A stretch of DNA of 64,000 nucleotides, from the NCBI GenBank assembly GCA_009993885.1, contig JAACSN010000009.1, positions 37,389-101,388 on the forward strand, given 5' to 3'. Both the position numbers and the translations under genes were made by a program. How positions within the stretch are numbered: the first letter of the stretch is position 1; every line of letters begins with the position of its first letter. The DNA is from Alphaproteobacteria bacterium. GTDB taxonomy: Bacteria > Pseudomonadota > Alphaproteobacteria > Caedimonadales > UBA9215. The notes under the pieces were generated by a model. It saw only the letters and a list, made by a program, of their open reading frames with translations, did not search any database and had not been told where the DNA came from. This document shows positions 8,946-18,866 of the stretch, in pieces.

Positions 8946-9702
8946 GTTTTTTACGCTCTTGAGTCAAATTCATAAGGTACATCACGGGTGCATTAAGACC
9001 CGTTGCCAAAAAGCGCAGAGTATACGTTCCAAGAATATATGTAAAAATAAGAGTGCGGGTATCAATATCAAGGGGCATCAGGATTTTCCAAGCCAATACG
9101 CTAAAGATAATATTATCAAGTAAAGAAGATGTCGCCGTGGATAAAAAGGAGCGTAACCATAACAGACGTCCTTCTGTCACACGCCTGACCAATAAAAAGA
9201 GGCGCACATCTGCATATTGGCTAATCAGATAGGAGCTTAGGCTTGCAATGAATAAGGCAGGGGCAGGTAAGAAAAGAGTTTGTATGGCATAATGGGCATC
9301 ATTAAAAAAGGCATTTTGATCTGACGGCGGAAGCGGCGGCATACCGAGGGTTAAAATCATAATGCCTGTGGTAAAAATAATACCCGCAAAACCACACCAA
9401 ATGGCTTTTTGGGCAGCCTCTTTTCCATAACGTTCTGCCAAAATATCCGTTGCTAAAAAGGTTGTCATGAAAACAATAGTGCCCATAGCAACGGGTTGAG
9501 AAAAACCCGTTAAGGTCATTGCCTTTAAAACTTGGATATTACCGACAATCACCCCCAAGGCCATGTAGACATAGACGCCCGTTTTGCCCAAAAAATAGTG
9601 CAAAGTCATTAATGATCCTACGGCAAAAACATACATCACTAAGAGTAAAAATTCATTGGGTAAGTTCTGTAAAAACATAACAAAAGGGGCTAGATCGATC
9701 AT
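8932..9702 (-). CDS. yhhQ: Queuosine-precursor transporter, YhhQ/QPTR family (DUF165)
   Basis: YhhQ proteins are inner-membrane carriers for 7-deazaguanine precursors (preQ0, preQ1 or queuine). The 256-residue protein has about six hydrophobic segments and family features. These are VFMTTFLATDILAERYGKEAA (the ATDILAE.YG signature, about residues 78-97), an SYLISQYADVRLF stretch (about 157-169) and RSFLSTATSSLLDNIIFS (about 184-201). It overlaps tgt, so import and tRNA insertion are co-produced. Because the partner Tgt looks queuine-specific, queuine from the host is the likely cargo. A terminator separates it from rpmB upstream. Confidence 0.92.
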   Translation of the reverse strand: MIDLAPFVMFLQNLPNEFLLLVMYVFAVGSLMTLHYFLGKTGVYVYMALGVIVGNIQVLKAMTLTGFSQPVAMGTIVFMTTFLATDILAERYGKEAAQKAIWCGFAGIIFTTGIMILTLGMPPLPPSDQNAFFNDAHYAIQTLFLPAPALFIASLSSYLISQYADVRLFLLVRRVTEGRLLWLRSFLSTATSSLLDNIIFSVLAWKILMPLDIDTRTLIFTYILGTYTLRFLATGLNAPVMYLMNLTQERKKHAIA

Positions 9703-9718
9703 GCTTCTCGGTACCTGT

Positions 9719-9752
9719 AAAAAAAAAGGGCGCTCATAACAGCACCCTTTGA
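9719..9752 (-). terminator. rpmB terminator
   Basis: On the minus strand AAAGGGTGCT pairs with AGCGCCCTTT and is followed by a run of at least seven T. It sits between rpmB and yhhQ. I saw no riboswitch-like structure here. Confidence 0.75.
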
Positions 9753-9770
9753 TTATTCAATAAACAAAAA

Positions 9771-10061
9771 CTATGCTGTTGCAGCAGGCATAGCCTTAAT
9801 AAGGCGACGCTTCAATTTTAAAGCTTCATCTGTTAATTTCGTGTTTGGTGTCCCCATAAGGAAAGCATCTAATCCGCCTTTTTTCTCAACGGTACGAATC
9901 GCACGTGTTGAGACGCGGATTTTTGTTGAACCGAGAACATCACTTGCAAATGTTGCATTTTGCAAATTCGGCAAGAAACGACGACGGGTTTTATTTTTTG
10001 CGTGACTAACGTTATTTCCGCTCATCACACCTTTTCCAGTTAATGCACAACGACGTGACAT
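9771..10061 (-). CDS. rpmB: 50S ribosomal protein L28
   Basis: L28 is a small protein of the large ribosomal subunit. The 96-residue sequence has the start [20 protein letters not shown], the [12 protein letters not shown] motif and a C-terminal extension ([11 protein letters not shown]) typical of alphaproteobacterial L28 proteins (about 97-100 residues). It is followed by its own terminator at 9719-9752. Confidence 0.97.
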   Translation of the reverse strand: MSRRCALTGKGVMSGNNVSHAKNKTRRRFLPNLQNATFASDVLGSTKIRVSTRAIRTVEKKGGLDAFLMGTPNTKLTDEALKLKRRLIKAMPAATA

Positions 10062-10165
10062 TTTATTCTCCTAAATCTATCCAATGCATAACTTTTACTC
10101 ACTTTAACAACTCACGTCAAGGGAAAATCACACGCCTTGCAAAACAATGTTTTTCAAAGGACAAA

Positions 10166-11158
10166 TTAGATTTCCAAACGCCTCGACGCTATAAATTTCT
10201 TTACCCCGCTTTCAATGAGCCCCTTGCCCAATAAAATTTCCTCAAAAAGATCCAAAGCAAAATGTTGTTCTTGTTTTACCTTATCTAACAAAGCCTCGCC
10301 GTTTTCTGCAGCATCGGTATACAGGCGTGCCTTTGAAAAGAGTTCAAGACTATCAACTATATAGGTTGTTTTCTTCCTCGAATCATCGGTACGATGAGCC
10401 GCCCAGCGCTTTAATTGACCGGCAGAGGTATACAAATCGGCTAAAACCACCGCGGGAAGTTCGGACGCAACGGAAGAAACTTCTTGAGCCGCCTTATTAT
10501 AAAGGGCTCCCATCATCGTATTAGAATCTCCGTGTGTAAGCCCTAAAGTATTGTAAGCATCCAAACGCATAGCCAATAAAGCAAATGTCTTTGCTTTTTC
10601 AAAGGAGGAAGCTTCTTGCTCAAATCCCGCTTCATTAACAAGACGCACCAACCTTGAAGCCGGGCTCATAGACGCAACGAGGGGATCCGTTTCTAAGCCG
10701 TTAAAGTATAGCAATGCTGTTATTGTGTTCCGCATTTCATCCAAAGGTTTTGCCACACTCAGTTGTATATCGTACATATTAAACGACATTAACTGTGAAG
10801 ACACCTCATCCGGCAACTCTTCGCGCAACCATGTCGGAATCAAAAAATTATGCTTGAAGGCAAAGATAAGCTTTGCTGTTTGGGCGCGCTCTTGGGCAGC
10901 CTCTGCCACGGCTCTCATCACAGAGCGGCGGTGATTGTCCTCAAGTTCTTTTTGAGAACTTGGCGTGACGGCAAATCCTGTTTTCATAACAATGCCCGGA
11001 AATTTATAAGACTCACCTTCGGAATCTTTTGAGAAACTGGCCTGAAGCCGATTTGAAGAACAAAGAAATGTTGCTAAAACACAGCAGGCAATTTTAGTGT
11101 GCATTTTGGTTTGAGAAAATCTTGTTAGATTCACAGAATTATTCTTGTTTTTCATCAT
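10166..11158 (-). CDS. Exported hypothetical protein
   Basis: This 330-residue protein is not recognised. It has a long basic N region followed by a hydrophobic core (KIACCVLATFLCSSNRLQA, about residues 22-40), a signal peptide with an extended N region. A later start at Met19 would give a more conventional signal. The ATG at 11158 has a good ribosome site (AGGGGGAAG), which favours the longer form. The mature part is predicted mostly helical, with many Ala/Leu/Glu and no transmembrane segment. It is divergent from proC, about 210 bases away. Function unknown. Confidence 0.7.
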   Translation of the reverse strand: MMKNKNNSVNLTRFSQTKMHTKIACCVLATFLCSSNRLQASFSKDSEGESYKFPGIVMKTGFAVTPSSQKELEDNHRRSVMRAVAEAAQERAQTAKLIFAFKHNFLIPTWLREELPDEVSSQLMSFNMYDIQLSVAKPLDEMRNTITALLYFNGLETDPLVASMSPASRLVRLVNEAGFEQEASSFEKAKTFALLAMRLDAYNTLGLTHGDSNTMMGALYNKAAQEVSSVASELPAVVLADLYTSAGQLKRWAAHRTDDSRKKTTYIVDSLELFSKARLYTDAAENGEALLDKVKQEQHFALDLFEEILLGKGLIESGVKKFIASRRLEI

Positions 11159-11369
11159 TCTTCCCCCTATCCTAGCAAGCTACATCACGTCTTGCTTTCT
11201 TCCTTTAGAGTGGGATTAGGAATATTAATAAAAAGTTAACAGATTGGCAATTTCCCCATGGAATGCTTTTCACCCTCCCCAAAAAGTCTTGAATTTTCTC
11301 TGTTTGTTTTGAAAAAATAAGCTAAACTGAACGTAATTCTTCTTAATGCAACCAAGGCAGGCACACAAA

Positions 11370-12191
11370 ATGATCACAGATCTTTCCCTTACTCTTGTCG
11401 GCTGTGGCGCCATGGGCGGCTCTTTATTAAAAGGGTGGCTCCAAGCCGAAGGTCTTTTCTCAAAAGTGACCGTTATCACCCCGGAAAAACATACCGTCGA
11501 TCCTTTTCAAGAGCGCTATCCTGATGTTGTCACCTATCTTGAAACGCCCGATCAACTCACAACCGTTAATGATGTTTTGGTTCTTGGGGTGAAACCTCAA
11601 ATTATGCCTCACGTTATTAGAGATTATGTAACTCATGTTACGCCCGAAACCCTGATCATAAGCATGGCAGCCGGTCTTGACCTTTCTTTTTATGAAAAAG
11701 CCTTAGGAGACAACAAACAAATCGTCCGCGTTATGCCCAACACACCGGCAACCGTTTCAAAAGCCGTGAGCGGTTTATTAGCGAATAAAAATGTTACCCC
11801 TCTGAATAAAGAAAGAGCCTTCCGCATTATGGAAGCCGTCGGTCGTGCCGTTTTTGTAGAAAGCGACGAGAAACTGGATCGTTTAACGGCTATTTCAGGG
11901 TGTGGGCCGGCGTATGTTTTTGCTTTGGTAGAAGCCCTTGAAAAGGCCGCCGCACGCCTTGGTTTCTCCACAGAGGATGCGAGTCTTCTGGCTCGTGAGA
12001 CCGTCATCGGAAGTGCGCAATACCTTGCCCGAACACCGGAGAAAAGCGCAACGGATCTTCGCATTCAAGTTACCAGCCCCGGCGGCATGACCGAGGCCGG
12101 TCTTAAGATCTTGCAAGATAAGGATCGCTTTAATACGCTCATAGAAGAAGTCACTCAAGCCGCATTCAAACACGCCGAGGCCTTAAAATGA
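11370..12191 (+). CDS. proC: Pyrroline-5-carboxylate reductase
   Basis: ProC reduces 1-pyrroline-5-carboxylate to proline with NAD(P)H, the last step of proline synthesis. The protein has the Rossmann loop VGCGAMGGSLLKGW near the N terminus, VMPNTPATVSKAVSGL in the middle, and the C-terminal family signature with QVTSPGGMTEAGLKIL. ATG 11370 gives 273 residues, the usual length, and AAGGCAGG precedes it; an upstream ATG at 11346 would add eight residues. It overlaps the next gene by four bases (ATGA), so the two are coupled. Confidence 0.95.
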   Translation: MITDLSLTLVGCGAMGGSLLKGWLQAEGLFSKVTVITPEKHTVDPFQERYPDVVTYLETPDQLTTVNDVLVLGVKPQIMPHVIRDYVTHVTPETLIISMAAGLDLSFYEKALGDNKQIVRVMPNTPATVSKAVSGLLANKNVTPLNKERAFRIMEAVGRAVFVESDEKLDRLTAISGCGPAYVFALVEALEKAAARLGFSTEDASLLARETVIGSAQYLARTPEKSATDLRIQVTSPGGMTEAGLKILQDKDRFNTLIEEVTQAAFKHAEALK

Positions 12192-12769
12192 TAGAAAAAA
12201 ACGCCGTTGCCCAAGCTATTTTAACGCTCCTTGAAGATAAAGATTGGATTGCTCTCACCCTGAATGATGTGGCAGCCTATCTTAGCATCAGCCTTGAAGA
12301 ACTCCACCGTTTTGCCACGTCGAAAGAAGATCTCTTAACCTTAATAATTTCCTATATGGAAGAACAAACTCTAAAGCATACGGATCAAGGCCTCATAACA
12401 GAAAACACATCCGAAGAAGATCGATTGTTCGATGTCCTGCTTGCACGATTTGAAGCCGCAACACCCCATAAAAAAGCCGTTGCAAACCTCAAAAATACCT
12501 TCCAAGGAAATCCTACCCTTGCCTTTAACACAATCCCCCGATTCCTTGAGGCCGTAAAACGCCTTGCCGCCCTAGCGGATATCCGTTTTTCAGGCCCTTT
12601 AGGTGCCCTACAACTCAGAGGGTTCGCCTTGGTCTATGCGCGTTTGATCTATATTTGGCTCGACGATACATCCCCCGATATGGCAAAAACGATGGCAGCA
12701 ACCGATAAAGCCGTCACAAAATACATCCCCTGCCTCTTTGATCCTTGCAAGGTTGCCGACTTATTTTAA
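12188..12769 (+). CDS. TetR/COQ9-like helix-turn-helix protein
   Basis: This 193-residue protein has a TetR-type N-terminal fold. Helices corresponding to the HTH are in AILTLLEDKDWIALTLNDVA and AAYLSISLEELHRFATSKED (residues about 10-47), followed by an all-helical C-terminal domain. The segment WLDDTSPDMAKTMAATDKAV is typical of a set of alphaproteobacterial TetR/COQ9-related proteins. COQ9 relatives bind lipids and aid ubiquinone synthesis, whereas TetR proteins bind DNA, and sequence alone does not decide between them. It overlaps proC by four bases and the next gene by one, so it belongs to a three-gene operon. Confidence 0.7.
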   Translation: MIEKNAVAQAILTLLEDKDWIALTLNDVAAYLSISLEELHRFATSKEDLLTLIISYMEEQTLKHTDQGLITENTSEEDRLFDVLLARFEAATPHKKAVANLKNTFQGNPTLAFNTIPRFLEAVKRLAALADIRFSGPLGALQLRGFALVYARLIYIWLDDTSPDMAKTMAATDKAVTKYIPCLFDPCKVADLF

Positions 12770-13941
12770 TGGCTTCTCTGTTCAAAAAACTATCGGTTCT
12801 TTTCTTCGCAATTGTTTTTTTCACCTCTCGACCCTTGTTTGATTTTGAGGGGAATGAACTTGATGCTTATATCCAAGAAACCCTAAAAATATGGAATCCT
12901 CCGGGTCTTGCCGTCGGAATCATCAAAGAAGGCCGCATCGTTTTTCTCAAAGGATATGGCATTTGTGAAATTGGAAAATCGGAAACCATTAAGGCTACGA
13001 CAGTATTTCGCATTGCTTCCGTTTCAAAAACAATTGCTGCAGGCCTTTTGACCACATTTGTTCAAGAATCGGCTCTCCGATGGCAGGATAAAATTATCGA
13101 CCGCCTCCCGGAGCTAAAACCGCAAAACAATTCTGCTCTTAATACCATGACTCTCAAGCATGTTTTAAGCAACAGCACAGGATTTCCAAGACACACCTAC
13201 ACTCACCTTTTGGATCAAAATGTTCCTTATAAAAAAATCATCACAAAACTCGGCAAAGTTAAACCTATTTGTAATCTTGGACAATGCCATACCTATCAAA
13301 ATGTCATTTTCAGTTTATCGGGATATGTTGCTGAAACCCTCAGCAATCAAAGCTACGAAACACTCCTAAAAAGGCGCATTTTCCAACCTTTAGATATGAA
13401 AAATGCATCTTGTAGCTGCGCAGCTTTTAAGGCCTCTCCAAACAAAGCCATGCCCCACAAAAAAATTGAAGAGGGCTCTTATAAAGTTTTGCCCTATAAC
13501 TGTCGCTATTATGATGTCGGTCCGGCTGCCGGCGTAAATGCCAGTGCAATAGACATGCTAAAATGGCTCAAAGAATTTTTATCTGACCAACCGACCCTTT
13601 TTACAAAAGACAGTATAAATTACATGACAAACCCTCATATTGAAACACCCGACGAAATTAAACGCTGGAATACACACTGGCGTATAGCACGGGTAAAACG
13701 AGCTGACTACGGTTTGGGGTGGCGCATTTTTGATTACTCCGGAACACCCTTTATTTATCATGGGGGTGCGCTTCAAGGCTATAGTGCTTCCATTGGCATG
13801 CTCCCGCAACAAAAAATAGGTATAGTGGTTTTGACGAATAGCGAAAACTCTTTTATTACTGACACGATTATGGCAACCTTCATTGATTTTGTTCTTGATC
13901 TAAAGCCCATCGATTACAATGCCGTCAGAAAAGCCGGATAA
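12769..13941 (+). CDS. Serine hydrolase of the class C beta-lactamase / penicillin-binding fold
   Basis: The 390-residue protein has an N-terminal signal sequence (LFKKLSVLFFAIVFFTS) and so probably acts in the periplasm. The catalytic motif SxxK is Ser84-Val-Ser-Lys87 (in RIASVSKT), YxN is Tyr176-Gln-Asn178, and the third motif HGG is at 331-333. This set defines the beta-lactamase/AmpH/esterase family, which includes peptidoglycan-recycling enzymes and esterases. Real beta-lactam resistance is not implied. The start ATG overlaps the stop codon of the preceding gene (TAATG), which rules out the longer upstream start at 12745. Confidence 0.88.
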   Translation: MASLFKKLSVLFFAIVFFTSRPLFDFEGNELDAYIQETLKIWNPPGLAVGIIKEGRIVFLKGYGICEIGKSETIKATTVFRIASVSKTIAAGLLTTFVQESALRWQDKIIDRLPELKPQNNSALNTMTLKHVLSNSTGFPRHTYTHLLDQNVPYKKIITKLGKVKPICNLGQCHTYQNVIFSLSGYVAETLSNQSYETLLKRRIFQPLDMKNASCSCAAFKASPNKAMPHKKIEEGSYKVLPYNCRYYDVGPAAGVNASAIDMLKWLKEFLSDQPTLFTKDSINYMTNPHIETPDEIKRWNTHWRIARVKRADYGLGWRIFDYSGTPFIYHGGALQGYSASIGMLPQQKIGIVVLTNSENSFITDTIMATFIDFVLDLKPIDYNAVRKAG

Positions 13942-13978
13942 GAATTACCCCCCTGTCGCTTGATCTTTCTTATCAAAT

Positions 13979-15325
13979 TCACCCCCCCTCTTCTCCTACA
14001 CCGAGAATTGCGGATAAATCGTCAAACCCTTCTTCAAAGGTAATCCGATGATCCTTGGACTGGGCAATAAAAGGATCCAATTTCTCATAATACAAAATAG
14101 CTTGATCCACCTTGGGGTTTGACCCTCGACGATAAGCTCCCAAGCGAATAAGCTCCTCCATATCATCATAGGTCGAAAGATAATCCCGAGCTTGTCGAAT
14201 CATCGCCGATTCTTCATCACGATTACAATCGGGCATGGTTCTGGAAATACTGCGCAAAATATTAATAGCGGGAAAACGCCCCCTCTCTGCAATTTTACGA
14301 TCCAACATGATGTGGCCGTCTAAAATACCTCGTACGGTATCCGAGACAGGCTCATTATCATCGCCCCCTTCAACTAAAACCGTAAAAAGCCCGGTAATAT
14401 TCCCTTGGTAATTTTCCTGAATTTGATCACTCCCCGGCCCTGCGCGTTCCAATAAACGAGGGAGTTCAACAAATACGTTAGGCGTATATCCTTTGGTGGT
14501 CGGGGGCTCTCCGACGGATAGGCCGATTTCTCGTAACGCCGTGGCAAAACGCGTCACGCTATCCATAAGACATAACACTTCTTTTCCCTGATCTCGAAAA
14601 TATTCTGCAATGGAAAGAGTTGTATAAGCCGCACGGCGTCTCATAAGAGCAGGTTCATCGGAGGTTGCCACAACCACAACGCTGCGGGCCATACCTTCCG
14701 AACCAAGGTGTTTTTCAATGAATTCTCGAACCTCTCGACCGCGCTCTCCGATAAGGCCGATCACAATAACATCTGCCTTTGAAAAACGTGCTAACATCGA
14801 TAATAAAACGGACTTTCCCACACCCGAACCCGCGAAAATCCCCATACGTTGCCCCGAACAACAGGTCGTAAAGGTATTCATGGAACGCACGCCGAGATCA
14901 ATGCGCTTTTCAATGAGGCGCCGTTTATGGGCTGACGGGGGAGACGCATTTAAATCATAGGGTTTAGGACCGGAAGGAACGCGCCCTAAATCATCGAGGG
15001 GTTTTCCAAAGCCGTCAAGGGTTCGCCCGAGCCACGTGTCATGCGGGTAAATGACATTATGGTGGCCTTCATAGGTCACCTTACAACCGGGGCCTAAGCC
15101 TTCAATGGAATTGTATCCCATAACAAGGGTTTGATCCCCTTTAAAACCAACGACTTCACAAGGAAAAGTTTCTCCCCCTCGATTTTTAAGACGACATACA
15201 GAGCCGACAGATACAACCTGTTGAAGGCCGCTTACCTCAACAAGACTGCCTACGATAGCTGTTACAAACCCAAAGACATGAGTATGTTCAAGGCGGCTAA
15301 TTTCTTCGCAAAGTCCGCGTAGCAT
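13979..15325 (-). CDS. fliI: Flagellum-type export ATPase FliI
   Basis: FliI energises export of flagellar proteins by the flagellar type III apparatus. The 448-residue protein contains the Walker A loop GIFAGSGVGKSVLL (about residues 164-177), the Walker B region VLCLMDSVTRFA, and the type III ATPase signature GEPPTTKGYTPNVF. The stretch TGLFTVLVEGGDDNEPVSD matches alphaproteobacterial FliI better than virulence-type SctN. No other flagellar gene is in the window: its neighbours are a hydrolase gene (convergent) and groES. It is full length with intact motifs, so it is probably functional or recently functional. Confidence 0.88.
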   Translation of the reverse strand: MLRGLCEEISRLEHTHVFGFVTAIVGSLVEVSGLQQVVSVGSVCRLKNRGGETFPCEVVGFKGDQTLVMGYNSIEGLGPGCKVTYEGHHNVIYPHDTWLGRTLDGFGKPLDDLGRVPSGPKPYDLNASPPSAHKRRLIEKRIDLGVRSMNTFTTCCSGQRMGIFAGSGVGKSVLLSMLARFSKADVIVIGLIGERGREVREFIEKHLGSEGMARSVVVVATSDEPALMRRRAAYTTLSIAEYFRDQGKEVLCLMDSVTRFATALREIGLSVGEPPTTKGYTPNVFVELPRLLERAGPGSDQIQENYQGNITGLFTVLVEGGDDNEPVSDTVRGILDGHIMLDRKIAERGRFPAINILRSISRTMPDCNRDEESAMIRQARDYLSTYDDMEELIRLGAYRRGSNPKVDQAILYYEKLDPFIAQSKDHRITFEEGFDDLSAILGVGEEGG

Positions 15326-15478
15326 GTATTTTTCTCCCTGTATCTCTCTCCTGTAGTATACAGGCTTTTTTTTATGAGTTCTAAAACTTTAAAAAAAAAC
15401 TGTTTTTCTTGACCTTTCCGTTTCAATGGATTAAAAATAGTTTAAGAGTGTGTCGGACGGTTTCTTAAGAAACGCCAA

Positions 15479-15514
15479 CCCCTTGAAAAAATTGCATGTA
15501 ATTGCAATTTATAT
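15479..15514 (+). promoter_or_regulatory. Heat-shock (sigma-32 type) promoter of groESL with a dyad
   Basis: CCCCTTGAA (15479-15487) matches the sigma-32 -35 element, and an AT-rich TTATAT about 20 bases later serves as a plausible -10. Inside the spacer a perfect dyad AATTGCA (15490-15496) / TGCAATT (15503-15509) could bind a regulator. No full CIRCE element was found. Confidence 0.55.
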
Positions 15515-15590
15515 GTGCTTTAAATAGAGTGCTGTAATCAGGCTCACTTTAAAGCCTTCTTTAGTCTAACAGATAGAGGAGATAAATCTC

Positions 15591-15881
15591 ATGAAGTTCA
15601 AACCCCTACACGACCGCGTTCTTGTCCGCAGAATCGAGCAAAATTCTAAAACAAGCGGCGGCATTATTATTCCCGATAACGCAAAGGAAAAGCCTATCGA
15701 AGGCGAAATCCTAGCCGTTGGATCAGGTGCACGCGATGACTCCGGCGCTATTGTACCTTTGGATGTCAAAGTTGGCGATACCGTTATTTTCGGTAAATGG
15801 TCCGGCACAGAAATTAAAATTGATAACGAAGATCTGCTCATTATGAAAGAGTCTGATATCTTTGGAATCAAAGCTGCTTAA
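15591..15881 (+). CDS. groES: Co-chaperonin GroES (Hsp10)
   Basis: GroES caps the GroEL barrel during ATP-driven protein folding in the cytoplasm. The 96-residue protein starts [16 protein letters not shown] and contains the mobile loop ([18 protein letters not shown], about residues 18-35) and the roof region. Length and sequence are typical. The ribosome site AGAGGAG lies before the ATG. It is the first gene of the groES-groEL operon behind a heat-shock type promoter. Confidence 0.98.
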   Translation: MKFKPLHDRVLVRRIEQNSKTSGGIIIPDNAKEKPIEGEILAVGSGARDDSGAIVPLDVKVGDTVIFGKWSGTEIKIDNEDLLIMKESDIFGIKAA

Positions 15882-15890
15882 TTAATGCAC

Positions 15891-15941
15891 CTATCCTTTA
15901 GGCAATGAAGGCCTTAAAACCTTCATCCTAAGGCAGGATAG
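15891..15941 (+). other. Intercistronic hairpin between groES and groEL
   Basis: Nested inverted arms span this gap. CTATCC (15891-15896) pairs with GGATAG (15936-15941), CCTTTAGG pairs with CCTAAGG, and TGAAGG pairs with CCTTCA around a CCTTAAAA loop. No T run follows, so it is not a terminator. Agrobacterium groESL mRNA is known to be cleaved at a hairpin in this same gap, so a processing site is plausible. Confidence 0.7.
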
Positions 15942-15962
15942 CTGCAATTCTTTAATACTTAA

Positions 15963-17633
<1,671 letters not shown>

Positions 17634-17674
17634 TCCCCGCTCCCTTAACGCCAAAATTCCGGCTGTTTTTAAAA

Positions 17675-17709
17675 AAACCCTCGATAATCTTATCGGGGGT
17701 TTCTTTTTA
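17675..17709 (+). terminator. groESL terminator
   Basis: AAACCCTCGATAA and TTATCGGGGGTTT form a 13-pair stem with a two-base gap, followed by CTTTTTATT. It ends one base before the stop of the convergent gene. Confidence 0.85.
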
Positions 17710-18675
17710 TTAACGTCCTAAACATACTCTCAAAACGCGCCAAAAAAGCTCTAAGGGTTTTAAGAAAAAAGCGAAAAATGAAAAGCCGCTTTCAACTTCC
17801 TCCTCTTCCAAAAGAGCATTAGACGGGCTAAAATACTCGCTGTTCTTCTCTTCATCAAGGTCATCTTTCCTATCGGACGTCTGTTGTAAATAATCTTTAG
17901 GGGAAGGTCGTAGAAGGGAATCCGACAACGTATCTATATCTATATGGGTTTCAACAGGCATATGAAGCAGGTGGATTTCATCGCCGATAATATTTCTTAA
18001 AGCTTCATAGTAAAGAAAACCTAAAAGGTAAAAGCTATTATCATCTCCCATAATAATAGATTTTGGAATATAGCGGATTTCGTGCAAGAAACCACCCAAC
18101 ATATAGGCCTTATAATGACCGGCAAAAAGCGTTCCTTGGATATAATATCCGTACTGTGTAAATTCTTGCTGTAAGCCGTCACTTGGAAAATCAAGCCTTA
18201 TGGTAACATTATCACTTGTAAACCCTACCGAGGTGTCCCCTAAAGACTCAACCAAATCATCACTCAGTTTCTTTAAAATTTTAGCATTCTCAGATCCGTT
18301 AGGCACATAAATACCCTGCCCTCGTGCCGTCAGCCTCAAAACCTTGAAACCTTCCTGCATCAAAGTTTGATAAACAGATACGGTGCACTCTTCCAAAGGA
18401 TCACTTCCGCCGTTGGTTCGTACACTAAAGTAATCAAGATCTAAACAAACCAAAACATCGCCAGCCTCACATCCAAGGATTTCTTTGCGCTTGCGTGCTG
18501 TTTCCAAGACAGCATAAATGGATTTGATTCTTTGAAAATTTTCATAACTCTGAAGTGTTTTTAAAGGATTATGCCGTTCGCAATCCCCGTTCTCGTCTTG
18601 AGAGAAGTGGCAGGGAACTAACTCACTGCCTCGAAACCATAGTAAAATAAAAAGAAACCAAACCCTATTTTTCAT
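17710..18675 (-). CDS. Exported DUF2608-like protein with a HAD-type active-site layout
   Basis: The start at 18675 gives 321 residues and is preferred because GGGAGGAG lies nine bases before it. A signal peptide (VWFLFILLWFRGSELVPC) precedes the mature part. Residues show a haloacid-dehalogenase-like order: Asp79-x-Asp81 in VCLDLDYF, Thr116-Ala-Arg in LRLTARG, and an acidic pair Asp211-Asp212 in IIMGDDNSF. This pattern is that of DUF2608, a family found in Legionella and other intracellular bacteria, whose function is unknown. The third motif Lys of classical HAD enzymes may be in IPKSIIMG. The assignment is by motif reading only. Confidence 0.65.
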   Translation of the reverse strand: MKNRVWFLFILLWFRGSELVPCHFSQDENGDCERHNPLKTLQSYENFQRIKSIYAVLETARKRKEILGCEAGDVLVCLDLDYFSVRTNGGSDPLEECTVSVYQTLMQEGFKVLRLTARGQGIYVPNGSENAKILKKLSDDLVESLGDTSVGFTSDNVTIRLDFPSDGLQQEFTQYGYYIQGTLFAGHYKAYMLGGFLHEIRYIPKSIIMGDDNSFYLLGFLYYEALRNIIGDEIHLLHMPVETHIDIDTLSDSLLRPSPKDYLQQTSDRKDDLDEEKNSEYFSPSNALLEEEEVESGFSFFAFFLKPLELFWRVLRVCLGR

Positions 18676-18866
18676 AAAAAGTCTCCTCCCTGATTCAATC
18701 AAAAAAAGAAAAATAGGATTTCATAGCCCCCCTATTTTTCTAAATTCTGCTAAACAAAATGCCACTCCTATAGGAAAGTGTTTTTGTCCTCATTTCTAAA
18801 TGGTACACTATAAAAAGCTCTTCAGAAACCTCTTGCAAGGGCAGTCCGAAACACAGGTGAGATTAC

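Noticed and set aside
9703..9770. Possible preQ1 riboswitch before the yhhQ-tgt operon
   Set aside because: The only structure in the short gap is the rpmB terminator; no preQ1 aptamer-like sequence was seen.
13979..15325. Virulence-type III secretion ATPase (SctN) instead of FliI
   Set aside because: The TGLFTVLVEGGDDNEPVSD region fits alphaproteobacterial FliI better, and no other secretion gene is nearby.
15526..15536. GAGTGCTGTAA, resembling the right arm of a CIRCE element upstream of groES
   Set aside because: The left arm TTAGCACTC is not present at the required 9-base distance, so no functional CIRCE can be claimed.
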